NCBI GenBank assembly: GCA_022828145.1
Contig: JAJEJA010000072.1
Coordinates: forward strand, 1-64,000
Source of the DNA: Candidatus Poribacteria bacterium
GTDB taxonomy: Bacteria; Poribacteria; WGA-4E; WGA-3G
Direction of reading: 5' to 3'
DNA: 64,000 nucleotides
The position numbers were made by a program, and so were the translations under genes. Below are positions 7,628 through 16,945 of the stretch, one piece after another; the first letter of the stretch is position 1, and each line of letters begins with the position of its first letter. The notes under the pieces are model-generated. The model saw only the letters and a program-made list of their open reading frames with translations. It was not told where the DNA came from and did not search any database.

Positions 7628-9058
7628 ATGCAATCTAAATCTAATCCTGAATATGGTTTTTTCAGTATCGGCTGGACAGTTTTATCCCACTTTTTTTTGA
7701 CTGTCTGCTTACTCCTCATTCTTTCTTATCCTGTCCTTTCACAATTGAATCCCATAGAGAATTTCGCTGTTTGTATTGCAAAGAAAGCACAACATTTCCC
7801 AGCAGCCACAAAAATCAAGGATGATGGTGTAATCGTTGCATGGCGTGATGCACGAAATGAAAATTATGATGTGTATGCCCAGATGATGGATAAAGAAGGT
7901 AACATGCTTTGGCAACCTGATGGGATACCTGTCTGTGACCACGAATCATCACAAGGTCCGCCAATTCTTGTTTCAGATATGGAAGGTGGAGCGATTATCA
8001 TTTGGGGGGACACTCGAAATGGATCCCAGGATTGCTATGCACAACGGATAGATTCTAAAGGACAGAAAATGTGGGAACCAGACGGTGTAGCAGTATGCAT
8101 TGAGAAAACACTACAAGATGATTTTGTGGCTGTATCAGATGGTAGCGGAGGCGTTATTGTTATCTGGGAGGATTGGAGAACAGGGAACCAAGACATTTTC
8201 GCACAGAGAATAGCTGCAGACGGTATACCAATCTGGAAACAGAATGGTATACCGGTGTATGCCAGCCAAGGTGACCAATACGATCCTGTGCTGATACCTG
8301 ATAACGATGGTGGAGCAATCGTAGCATGGTGGGATTTTAATACTCCCGATTGGAATGTGTATGCCCAGAAAATTGATAGGGATGGTAATACCCAGTGGGA
8401 GAAACCTACTCCCGTATGTACTGCCAAAGGAAATCAAGGATCACCGCAGCTCATTTCAGACGGTAAAGGTGGAGCATATTGTGTATGGTCAGATTTCCGA
8501 AACGACCCAAATCTATTCACAAGTTCACAGTTATATACCCAACATCTCACCAAAGAAGGTAAGACATCTTGGGAAAAGGATGGTATCCCAATCTGCAAAA
8601 TGTCGGTAAACCAGCAACAAGCAGATAGCGTCAGCGATGACAAAGGAGGATTCATCGTCACTTGGTGGGATGATAGAGATATATTTGCTGATATCTATGC
8701 ACAAAGAATCAGTTCAGATGGAAATTTATCATGGGATCCCAATGGCATTGCTGTTTGCACTGCAGGGGGAGTTCAACAAATCCCTAAACTGGTATCTGAT
8801 GGTGCCAACGGTTGTATCGTATATTGGCTTGATTATCGAAATGATTTTGGTGACATAACTGAAGATGCTATATATGCACAAAGACTTGATTTTAGTGGAA
8901 ACATCTTATGGAACAAAGATGGGATACCTGTCTGTAACGCAGAGAAAGAACAGATAACCCCGACAGCAATTTCAACGGAAGCAGGTAGTGCAATTGTAAT
9001 CTGGAGTGATGCTCGTGGAGATGATTACGACATTTATATGCAGCGGATTCCTGAATAA
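7628..9058 (+). CDS. Secreted protein of eight propeller-like tandem repeats
   Basis: The 476-residue product starts with a hydrophobic stretch (about 20-38) that looks like a signal peptide or anchor ending near VLSQ. The rest is eight repeats of about 52-58 residues with the pattern W-x-D-x-R, then D-I/V-Y-A-Q-R-I, then a Gly-rich turn, W and G-I-P-V-C. The last repeat lacks its C-terminal strand, while the first is preceded by a lone NFAVC strand. That is the ring-closing arrangement expected of a beta-propeller. Cys recurs at almost every repeat end. I recognise no enzyme motif. The role is probably extracytoplasmic binding, which is inference. Confidence 0.75.
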   Translation: MQSKSNPEYGFFSIGWTVLSHFFLTVCLLLILSYPVLSQLNPIENFAVCIAKKAQHFPAATKIKDDGVIVAWRDARNENYDVYAQMMDKEGNMLWQPDGIPVCDHESSQGPPILVSDMEGGAIIIWGDTRNGSQDCYAQRIDSKGQKMWEPDGVAVCIEKTLQDDFVAVSDGSGGVIVIWEDWRTGNQDIFAQRIAADGIPIWKQNGIPVYASQGDQYDPVLIPDNDGGAIVAWWDFNTPDWNVYAQKIDRDGNTQWEKPTPVCTAKGNQGSPQLISDGKGGAYCVWSDFRNDPNLFTSSQLYTQHLTKEGKTSWEKDGIPICKMSVNQQQADSVSDDKGGFIVTWWDDRDIFADIYAQRISSDGNLSWDPNGIAVCTAGGVQQIPKLVSDGANGCIVYWLDYRNDFGDITEDAIYAQRLDFSGNILWNKDGIPVCNAEKEQITPTAISTEAGSAIVIWSDARGDDYDIYMQRIPE

Positions 9059-9074
9059 TCACAATTCTCAGATT

Positions 9075-11009
9075 CTAATCTTCAAATTCCAATAAACGTG
9101 TTAAATGCCAGTTTGGATCTTCCAATGCTTCATATACTACGCCCCCTTCAACATTTGTAGGCATCGGTAGTCCCAAAAGATAACAGAGCGTTGGTGCTAC
9201 ATCAACGACACGTACTTGCCGTTCTAAAGTTATTCCTTTTCTAACACCAGCACCCGATAAAATAAATGTTGAATGCTGACCACCAATACCAAAACTCACT
9301 GAAGGTAGTTGTTTACCATGTGCACCATCAAACTCTGGCCTCAGAGCGTATACGACATCACCCACAAGGGTGCCATGTAAGTTCAGCATCTCAGCATCGG
9401 CGTGGGTGACCGCTAATGAAAAAGGGTGTTTTCCTGTTGCTTTATCGGTGTAGGCATGAAGTGCATCAATGATCTCAAGTTGAGTTGTTTCATAATCTTC
9501 AGCAGGAACGATACCGTTGGGTTCACGACCAACCAAGTTTATAAAGATATGTACTAATCCGACATTAACTGCCCGGGTTCTTGTCCAGTCTATAGATTGT
9601 TCGTAATCTCTAACGATAAAACCCGTCTCTTCCAACACCTTTTCAATGTCTACTGCCCGATATTGGTTAGGTGTTCCCCCATGGTCTGCACAGATTAATA
9701 CAACTGTATCTTCATCGGCGAGTTCTACAATCCTTCCTATCATCTGATCTACCGATTCATAGGTGCGTCGCAGTCCTTCACGACAACGGTGTATCGTTTC
9801 TGCTGAAGCACCGCTTATTTCATCGGCTTGACTTAGAAAGAAATGACTGGCATAATCGGGTGCATGTGTTTCCACCATGAGTACATCCCAATCGTTGTTT
9901 TCTGCAAGATGTGTCGCGACATCTGCCAATCGATTATGATGATAGTCTAACAACTCAAAGTATGTGTCATCGTCTACCTGACCGAGTGCATCTCTTGCCG
10001 GATTTTGCAGGAAAGACCCAACATTCTGATCAATGTCAGCAGCTATTTCGGCAGGCACAGTGTATCCGATCCGAGGCCATATCTGTGGAACAAAAAGCTC
10101 AAATGCATCGGCGTTTGATGTTAGGGTGATTAATTTCATACGGACATAACCCTGAATCTCTTCTGCATCTATTTCAAAGTCATCTATCCACCATTCACTC
10201 CAATCACCGACGCCGAGATCAGCGATGACTTCATCTGTCGCACGATTCTTATAGATCTTTATTCGATCATATCCATTTTCCCCAGAAGCATAGATTAAAC
10301 CGTAGAATGCCTTCGGTATTCCTGATTTACCCCGATTCATATCCGTTCTTCCACGTGCTAATGGTTGAATCGTCAACTCCACCTCTTTTATAGGTTTGTT
10401 AGACTCAATAGCTGCTCCTTGCCATCTTTCACTCTCAAATGTCTTGATATTAACTGAATCGATGTGTTTTATTTTTTGTAATGCACTTGGGTCAAGTGTT
10501 TCAGGATCACGTTGTCCACCAATTGGACGTGATGCCCATTTCCCAGCTACAAATAGATGGTAACCGGCAATCTGATGATGGTTTGAGACACCTGGTCCAG
10601 TTCCTTCTACTTGAATACCTTTCATAACTGTAGGAGGCCAAGACATTTCCCATTTTACAAGGATAGGTTTTCCGCCTGATCGTTCTACCAAGTTCCATAT
10701 ATATTCGGATTGACATAAACCCGTATTTATCCCCCACACTGTTTTATCAAGATTCTTTCCAATATCTCGTATGTTAAAGTCCATAACGCCATGAGTACCA
10801 GGCCACGAACCTGTAGAAAGGGCTGTCCACCCAGGTGGGGTTAGCGTTGGAAAAACGCCGATCATTGGACGATGAACACCAACTTCACGAAGTCTTGCCA
10901 TATTGGGTGTATGTCCCCATGTGATCATATTGTTTACAAGCTCCATACTTGCCCCATCCATTCCAATTATTATGGCGCGTTTTGCGGGAGATAGTTTTGA
11001 TCTTTTCAA
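9075..11009 (-). CDS. Alkaline-phosphatase-superfamily phosphodiesterase/nucleotide pyrophosphatase-like protein
   Basis: This 644-residue protein belongs to the type I phosphodiesterase branch of the alkaline phosphatase superfamily. Metal-site motifs are visible: GMDGAS near the N-terminus, the nucleophile region FPTLTPPGWTAL, METHAPDYASHF in the middle, CADHGGTPN later and a C-terminal HSTFILSGAG. No signal peptide is seen, so it is likely cytoplasmic. I favour a TTG start at 11009 because GGAGGAG lies 6 nt upstream. An ATG at 11024 abuts the polX-like stop but has no site. The two genes are adjacent and probably co-transcribed. The substrate is unknown. Confidence 0.82.
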   Translation of the reverse strand: MKRSKLSPAKRAIIIGMDGASMELVNNMITWGHTPNMARLREVGVHRPMIGVFPTLTPPGWTALSTGSWPGTHGVMDFNIRDIGKNLDKTVWGINTGLCQSEYIWNLVERSGGKPILVKWEMSWPPTVMKGIQVEGTGPGVSNHHQIAGYHLFVAGKWASRPIGGQRDPETLDPSALQKIKHIDSVNIKTFESERWQGAAIESNKPIKEVELTIQPLARGRTDMNRGKSGIPKAFYGLIYASGENGYDRIKIYKNRATDEVIADLGVGDWSEWWIDDFEIDAEEIQGYVRMKLITLTSNADAFELFVPQIWPRIGYTVPAEIAADIDQNVGSFLQNPARDALGQVDDDTYFELLDYHHNRLADVATHLAENNDWDVLMVETHAPDYASHFFLSQADEISGASAETIHRCREGLRRTYESVDQMIGRIVELADEDTVVLICADHGGTPNQYRAVDIEKVLEETGFIVRDYEQSIDWTRTRAVNVGLVHIFINLVGREPNGIVPAEDYETTQLEIIDALHAYTDKATGKHPFSLAVTHADAEMLNLHGTLVGDVVYALRPEFDGAHGKQLPSVSFGIGGQHSTFILSGAGVRKGITLERQVRVVDVAPTLCYLLGLPMPTNVEGGVVYEALEDPNWHLTRLLEFED

Positions 11010-11024
11010 TATATACTCCTCCAT

Positions 11025-12788
11025 TTACGGTTTAATGATGTTTTTCTCACGGAGTTCCTTTAAAGTATAAGTATTGATTACATCATCCTTCGTTAATCCG
11101 CTTCTACGAGCAACGTTTACCCCAAACCTAAGGAATTCAAACTGTGATTTGGAGTGTGCATCAGTATTTATAGACATAAGGACACCAGCTTCTTTTGCTT
11201 TTCGAACATATTCTGGTCCCAGGTCTAAACGACTTGGAGACGCGTTAATCTCCAAAACAGTATCGTTCTCTGCGGCAGCACGGATTACTGCATCAACATC
11301 TATCGGATACATGGGTCTACTACCGAGAAGTCGACCTGTGGGATGCCCGATGATTTTCACATAAGGATTCTCGATCGCAGCAATCATACGTTCTGTCATA
11401 GCAGCCTCCGACTGTGTGAACTGACTGTGTATACTTGCTATGACGATATCCAGTTGTGCCAATACATCATCAGGATAGTCAAGTGAACCGTTCGGTCTTA
11501 TATCAACTTCAGATCCTGCTAATAGAGTAATGCCTTCAATGCTCTCATTAAGTTTGCGGACGTGTTCTATCTGTTCTAATAATCGCTTCTGATCTAAACC
11601 GTTTGCTACAGTAGATGACGCAGAATGGTCGGTAATGCCTAAGTACTCAAGACCTTGAGCATTGGCAGTTTCCACCATCTGATCCATCGTGTTCCTACCA
11701 TCACTCCATTCAGTATGTGTATGCAAGTCACCTCGTATGTCTGTCAATTCAATCAATGACGGTAGTCTATTCTCCAGAGCTAATGATACGGCATCTGAAA
11801 ACTGACGAAGTTCGGGTGATACATAGCACATACCCAGTTTCTCATATATCCGTGTTTCTGAATCATCCTTAGTATGCATCCAGTATTCTGTGTTCTCTGA
11901 ATGCAGGTCTATGTTAATGTTAGCATCTTTAGGAAGTGCTGAGAGATGTTCTTCTGATGCTGTCGTCAGAAAGAGAATTGAATCGTATTCTGAGGAATCA
12001 CATAGATATATGACAACAGGAAAACTGTTGTCAATATGAAAGTGGATTTGTTGAAACCGTTTTAGTATAGTCGGTATTGTTACATTCTCATCAATTTCGA
12101 CCATTTTTAATGCCAGTTTCTGTTTATTTTCTAAAAATTTCTCAAGGATGTCATTCTCGGTAGTCTCTACATTGTGTCTGCCCTGTACGACAATCTCAAT
12201 ACTGCGGCACACCTCTTCACATCGTCGCACCTCACCTGTCAAATCAAATCTAACGACGGTCTCACATTGATTTAGGATAGACGAAAGATTCTGCGCAAAA
12301 GTATCAGCAATTGAACTCAGCCGGATACCTCTGTTTGTATTAATGAATTGAAGACTGTCTGCAATTGTTTGTAATGTTTTTTTTCCAAAACCCTTTACAC
12401 TTTGTAGGCTGCCATCCTGTACTGCTTGTTCAAGTTGTTTTACACTTTTAATATTATGGTCGTAATATAGTCTATTAGCAGTTTTTCCTCCTACGCCTTG
12501 AACATCCAATAATTCTAAAGACTCTAAACCCATTTCTGTTTTGAGTTTTTGATATGCTTCACATGTACCGGTATCAAGAATCTCTTTCGTTTTTTCTTCT
12601 ATTGTTTTGCCGATTCCGGGGATATTCTGAAATTTACCCGATTCGATCAATTCCCTCACATCCACTGTCAAATCGGCCAGAATCCTGGCAGCTTTCTGAT
12701 ATGACCGAATTTTGAATGATGCCTCTCCTCGAATCTGTAGAAAATCTCCTATATTACTGAAGATCCTGCTAATTTCTATATTCTGCAT
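11025..12788 (-). CDS. polX: PolX/PHP-family protein with a degenerate polymerase core
   Basis: The 587 residues match the bacterial PolX layout: a helix-hairpin-helix N-terminal domain (GIGKTIEEK near 58, GVGGKTANRL near 98, KGFGKKTLQ near 132), a nucleotidyltransferase core (about 160-310) and a C-terminal PHP phosphoesterase (about 345-587). The PHP metal ligands are present: HTHTEWSDG, ITDHS, GSEVD, SIHSQF, IGHPTGR and NTDAHS. In the polymerase core the usual GDIDIL is RSIEIV (Ser196, Glu198), and the segment expected to hold the third Asp also lacks it. The protein is therefore probably a nuclease or phosphoesterase and no longer a gap-filling polymerase. Residues are seen; loss of activity is inferred. 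Confidence 0.88.
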   Translation of the reverse strand: MQNIEISRIFSNIGDFLQIRGEASFKIRSYQKAARILADLTVDVRELIESGKFQNIPGIGKTIEEKTKEILDTGTCEAYQKLKTEMGLESLELLDVQGVGGKTANRLYYDHNIKSVKQLEQAVQDGSLQSVKGFGKKTLQTIADSLQFINTNRGIRLSSIADTFAQNLSSILNQCETVVRFDLTGEVRRCEEVCRSIEIVVQGRHNVETTENDILEKFLENKQKLALKMVEIDENVTIPTILKRFQQIHFHIDNSFPVVIYLCDSSEYDSILFLTTASEEHLSALPKDANINIDLHSENTEYWMHTKDDSETRIYEKLGMCYVSPELRQFSDAVSLALENRLPSLIELTDIRGDLHTHTEWSDGRNTMDQMVETANAQGLEYLGITDHSASSTVANGLDQKRLLEQIEHVRKLNESIEGITLLAGSEVDIRPNGSLDYPDDVLAQLDIVIASIHSQFTQSEAAMTERMIAAIENPYVKIIGHPTGRLLGSRPMYPIDVDAVIRAAAENDTVLEINASPSRLDLGPEYVRKAKEAGVLMSINTDAHSKSQFEFLRFGVNVARRSGLTKDDVINTYTLKELREKNIIKP

Positions 12789-12803
12789 AACTTTATCTTT
12801 AAT

Positions 12804-13673
12804 TTATATGTTATTCAAGTATGTTTTAGTATACTTTCTATTTGCAAGTATTCCGGCAAATAATCCAAGAAAGACACCCGTACATACAACACTGAGAAGT
12901 TGATTATAAGGTAGGAATTCCAGAACACCGAGTTGATAAGTAAATGCACAATAAAGTAAATAAAAACAAGTTAAACCTACAAGCGTTCCAAAGAAACCTA
13001 AGAAGAGTCCGTGGAAAAGGAAAGGATTTCTGATATGTCCTCTGGTTGCTCCTATAAGGTTAATGAGTTGTATTTCATCCTGACGTGAACTTGCGGTTTT
13101 TATGACCGCAGCACGAATGGTGAAGATTATCAATAGAACAGTTATTGTGATACAAGCAATTGTCATACGCGTAGTTTGTCTAAATAAATCCGTGAGAATT
13201 CCACTTCCTGTTAGATTGACATCATCTATTTGCGCAAAAGATTTAATCTCATAAGAGATTTCTTCTAATGTCTTTCGTGAAACATTGGATGAGTCTACAA
13301 ATATTTTAAGAGAAGCGGGAAATGGATTGCTATCAGAAAAACCGCCTTTTATCAGTTTTGCAAGGGATCCAAACTGTTCTTCTGCTCTACTTAGGTTCTC
13401 TTCCTTAGACACAAAGTCAATAAAGAGGATTTTATCCTGTTTTTGTAGCTGATTAGCAAAAGTCTTAGCATCCTCCTCAATTACAGTATCATTAAGAAAA
13501 GCGACAAGTGGTGGTACATCCTCATTGAGTTCAAGGTCCTTGTAGACCGACGTGTGATTAAACAGAAAGGCATTTAGGACAAGTGTGAAGAAAGCAAGCG
13601 TGAGAATACACAACAAATTGTTTAATCTTGTCCTTCCAATATGTGTAAAGATATTTTGTATTTTGTATCGCAT
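12804..13673 (-). CDS. ftsX: FtsX-family permease
   Basis: This 289-residue membrane protein has the FtsX arrangement: one N-terminal transmembrane segment (about 18-38), a large extracytoplasmic domain (about 40-165) and three C-terminal transmembrane segments near 170-190, 220-245 and 255-278. FtsX works with FtsE at the divisome to switch on cell-wall hydrolases. It follows ftsE by about 50 nt on the same strand, and polX-like follows. Its partner FtsE has lost several ATPase motifs, so this pair may act in an unusual, perhaps non-hydrolytic way, which is inference. Confidence 0.88.
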   Translation of the reverse strand: MRYKIQNIFTHIGRTRLNNLLCILTLAFFTLVLNAFLFNHTSVYKDLELNEDVPPLVAFLNDTVIEEDAKTFANQLQKQDKILFIDFVSKEENLSRAEEQFGSLAKLIKGGFSDSNPFPASLKIFVDSSNVSRKTLEEISYEIKSFAQIDDVNLTGSGILTDLFRQTTRMTIACITITVLLIIFTIRAAVIKTASSRQDEIQLINLIGATRGHIRNPFLFHGLFLGFFGTLVGLTCFYLLYCAFTYQLGVLEFLPYNQLLSVVCTGVFLGLFAGILANRKYTKTYLNNI

Positions 13674-13723
13674 CTTATACTATCCCAGTATTTCAGCAAT
13701 TTTAGTACTTATTATTAAAATTG

Positions 13724-14395
13724 TTATGATGTAATGCTACCATCCTGTAGTTTATATATACGTTTTGGTGAAGCATTCTTTTCACGTACAAATCGGTCTG
13801 GAAGATCAGGATCAGAAGTTGTAACTAACACTGTAGTGCCTTGAAAATTCAGTGCATCAAAAAGAGACAGCATATCAAGTGAGATGTTAGGATCAAGTGT
13901 CTCCGTTGGTTGATCAGCGAGTAACAGTAAAGGACTGTTGATGATTGCTCTTGCAATTACAAGTCGTTGTCTTTCGTTGTTTGAAATTTGGGTTGGTAGT
14001 GCATGCTTGCGATGGACTAAACCCATTTGATGTAGCATATTGTTCACATTTTCACGCAAAATACGATACTTAGTCCCAATTAACTTTTGGGGTATTTCAA
14101 GATTCTGTTCAACAGTTTTAGTATCGATTAATTTCCAATCTTGGAACACTACACCTATTTTTCTTCTAAAGTATGGAATCGTTGCTGAAGTTAGTTCCTC
14201 AAGGGGTTGTCCGAGTACACTTAATGATCCAGCTGTAGGAAGCAATTCTCGATTGAGTAACTTAAGTAGCGTTGTCTTACCTGAACCGCTTTCACCAATA
14301 AGGAATCCAAATTCACCGCGTTCAAGTCGGAAACTGACTCTTTCCAATACGCTTAAATCTTGATAACTGAAACTCACTTGATGAAGTTGAATCAT
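13724..14395 (-). CDS. ftsE: FtsE-like ABC ATPase with degenerate catalytic motifs
   Basis: The 223-residue length and the position before ftsX fit FtsE. Walker A is intact (GESGSGKTT, 34-42) and the Q-loop is present (VFQDWKL near 83). The signature motif is ISNNERQ (137-143) where FtsE has LSGGEQQ. Walker B continues as ADQPT, with Gln162 in place of the catalytic Glu. The H-loop reads TTSDPDL, with Ser194 in place of His. The codons were read directly (CAA for Gln162). ATP binding may remain, but hydrolysis is likely impaired. The rest of the domain is well preserved, arguing against a simple pseudogene. Confidence 0.88.
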   Translation of the reverse strand: MIQLHQVSFSYQDLSVLERVSFRLERGEFGFLIGESGSGKTTLLKLLNRELLPTAGSLSVLGQPLEELTSATIPYFRRKIGVVFQDWKLIDTKTVEQNLEIPQKLIGTKYRILRENVNNMLHQMGLVHRKHALPTQISNNERQRLVIARAIINSPLLLLADQPTETLDPNISLDMLSLFDALNFQGTTVLVTTSDPDLPDRFVREKNASPKRIYKLQDGSITS

Positions 14396-14450
14396 TATTT
14401 CTTATATCCGATGTTGGAATCAGTGATACTGTCCTAAGGTTCCTAAAAAA

Positions 14451-16730
14451 TTAGTCTGTCAGTTCATTGGTGTAGATACAAAGTTTATCTGAACATGCAT
14501 GTATTTTTTCTCCAGTCTTCAGTACTTTTTCAACAGTATATGCTGCATCACATTCCGGACACCGTTGTGCGATCGGTTTATCCCAACTGGCAAATCCACA
14601 CTTAGGGTAGTTACTACAACCGTAGAAGACCTTTCCTCGTTTACTTCGCCGTTCACCTAAGTAACCGTCACAATCAGTCTCAGGACAGTCTACACCCATA
14701 GGTACAGGTTTTGCGTTTTTACATTTTGGATATCCGCTACATGCCAAGAAACGTGCTCCTGCCCGACTCTGCTTTATAACCATCGGTTCGCCACATTTTT
14801 CACAGGCCGTGTCAGTTTCTTCTGGCTCTTCAGATGCGGTATTATCCCCGTTTAATGCTTTTATGTTTTTGCATTCAGGATAGTTAGCACATCCAAGGAA
14901 ACGTCCATACCGTCCCCATTTAACGATCATTTTGCTACCGCACTTCTCACATGCTACGTCAGATTCAGTTTCCATTGATTTCCGTGCTTCGTACATCTTA
15001 TCTGGGGCTTGTTTCAATGCATCCTGGAAAGGCGGATAAAATTCGCTAAGTGTGTCATTCCATGCAGTCTTCCCTTCAGCAATTGTATCCAGTTTCTGTT
15101 CCATCTCTTTTGTGAATTCGACGTCAACAATATCGGGAAAGGCTTGAATTAGAAGGGCGTTAACAAGTCTTCCGATATCTGTTGGCATAAGCTTTCGTTG
15201 TTCTTTCGTCACGTATCCCCGTTCTTGAATTTTAGAGAGGATAGATGCATAAGTGCTCGGTCTTCCGATCTCCTTTGCCTCCAACGTCTTAACAAGGGTT
15301 GCTTCGTTATAACGGGGCGGGGGTTGTGTAAAATGCTGTTTAGGTTCTAACTTCCTTAGGTCAAGCGTTGCACCTTCATTAACATCAGGAAGTGTAGTAT
15401 TTTCGTCACTACTATTCTCTTCATCGGAGGATATATCGTCTTTACCCTCCATATAGATGCGTCTGAAACCGTCAAACTTAATAACCGAACCGGTGGCACG
15501 GAAGAGATATCGCCCCGCTTTTATGTCTATAGTTGTTGAATCGAGTATTGCAGGATTCATCTGACTGGCGATAAACCGTTTCCATATTAATTCATACAGA
15601 CGAAACTCTTCAGAAGTTAAGTGTGTTTTCAAAGAATCCGGTGTCCTCAATGGCAGCGTCGGTCTAATCGCTTCATGGGCATCTTGTGCGCCACTTTTTC
15701 TACGGTAGCTGACTGCGCGCCCGGGGCGATAGTCACCACCATAAGTTGTTTTGATATAACTTCTAACAGCAGTTAGAGCATCTTGTGCGACACGAGTTGA
15801 GTCAGTACGCATATATGTAATCAATCCGACTAAACCTTCTTTACCAATCTCTAAACCCTCGTAGAGTTTCTGTGCAACTATCATCGTTCTTTTTGCCGAG
15901 AAACGGAGTTTCCGAGCAGCTTCTTGTTGTAAAGTGCTTGTAATAAATGGAGCGACAGGCTTCTGTTTTCGTTCCCGTTTATTTACCTTTTCAACTACGA
16001 AAGCCTGTTCTTTAGCATCATCTGCTATAGTATTGGCACGCTCTTCGTCTATTCGAAATCCGTAGATATTTATTTCACCTTTCTTCGTACCAATCTTATG
16101 CAATTTTGCTTGAAAGAGATGCTCTTTTGTATTGGGTGTTAATGTAGCGGTGAGAGTCCAATATTCTTCTGCGTTGAAAGCCTCAATTTCAGTTTCACGT
16201 TCACATATCAGTCTAACAGCTACAGATTGTACTCGACCTGCACTCAATTCAGGTTTGACACTTCTCCACAAAAGTGGACTGATTTTCCATCCGATTAGTC
16301 TATCTAATATCCGTCGGGCTTGCTGTGAGTCTACGAGTGATTGGTCAATATTCCCAGGATTCTCTATTGCTTCTAATATTGCACTTTGCGTGACTTCATT
16401 ATAGACGATACGGAAGATGGGTTTTTTTGTTTTCTTCAGTTCATTCGCCAGATGCCAACAGATGGCTTCGCCTTCTCTATCGGGATCAGCTGCGAGGTAA
16501 ATGCAATCAACTTGTTTTGCTTTCTCCTTGATTGCTTTGACAACTTTACCTTTCCCATGGATCGTTACATATTTCGGTGTAAAATTGTTTTCGACATCAA
16601 TACCTAGTTCCTTTTTTGGTAGGTCTACGATATGTCCTACAGATGAGTCAACAATATAATCAGCCCCTAAAATCTTCTCAATCGTTTTTGCTTTTGCTGG
16701 AGATTCCACAACTACTAATGACTTAGACAT
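14451..16730 (-). CDS. topA: DNA topoisomerase I
   Basis: This 759-residue type IA topoisomerase relaxes negative supercoils. The Toprim domain opens the protein (VVVESPAKAKTIEKILG, then AADPDREGEAICWHL), and the active-site tyrosine is in LITYMRTDSTR. The C-terminus has four cysteine clusters of the topoisomerase zinc-finger type (CEKCG...C, CEKCG...C, CPETDC...C and CPEC...C), the last followed by about nine residues. I start at MSKSLVVVES (16730) because the Toprim core begins there; an upstream in-frame ATG at 16817 would add 29 unlike residues. The Shine-Dalgarno match upstream is weak. It is followed by ftsE. Confidence 0.96.
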   Translation of the reverse strand: MSKSLVVVESPAKAKTIEKILGADYIVDSSVGHIVDLPKKELGIDVENNFTPKYVTIHGKGKVVKAIKEKAKQVDCIYLAADPDREGEAICWHLANELKKTKKPIFRIVYNEVTQSAILEAIENPGNIDQSLVDSQQARRILDRLIGWKISPLLWRSVKPELSAGRVQSVAVRLICERETEIEAFNAEEYWTLTATLTPNTKEHLFQAKLHKIGTKKGEINIYGFRIDEERANTIADDAKEQAFVVEKVNKRERKQKPVAPFITSTLQQEAARKLRFSAKRTMIVAQKLYEGLEIGKEGLVGLITYMRTDSTRVAQDALTAVRSYIKTTYGGDYRPGRAVSYRRKSGAQDAHEAIRPTLPLRTPDSLKTHLTSEEFRLYELIWKRFIASQMNPAILDSTTIDIKAGRYLFRATGSVIKFDGFRRIYMEGKDDISSDEENSSDENTTLPDVNEGATLDLRKLEPKQHFTQPPPRYNEATLVKTLEAKEIGRPSTYASILSKIQERGYVTKEQRKLMPTDIGRLVNALLIQAFPDIVDVEFTKEMEQKLDTIAEGKTAWNDTLSEFYPPFQDALKQAPDKMYEARKSMETESDVACEKCGSKMIVKWGRYGRFLGCANYPECKNIKALNGDNTASEEPEETDTACEKCGEPMVIKQSRAGARFLACSGYPKCKNAKPVPMGVDCPETDCDGYLGERRSKRGKVFYGCSNYPKCGFASWDKPIAQRCPECDAAYTVEKVLKTGEKIHACSDKLCIYTNELTD

Positions 16731-16945
16731 TTTGTTTAATGAGTTCCTTATTTTACTTATAGTTGTTTGGTTTACGGTCTCTATATTCAGTTCTAATACG
16801 TCTACTAAAAGCAACATACGGATTGTTTATTCAAACAACTTTTTTATTTAATACGTATAAAATCCAATAAAGTGACAGAAATCGGCACAGTATACTCTTC
16901 ATGAATGATTCACTCAAGGTAATATATGACGAGAGACGTGGCGTT

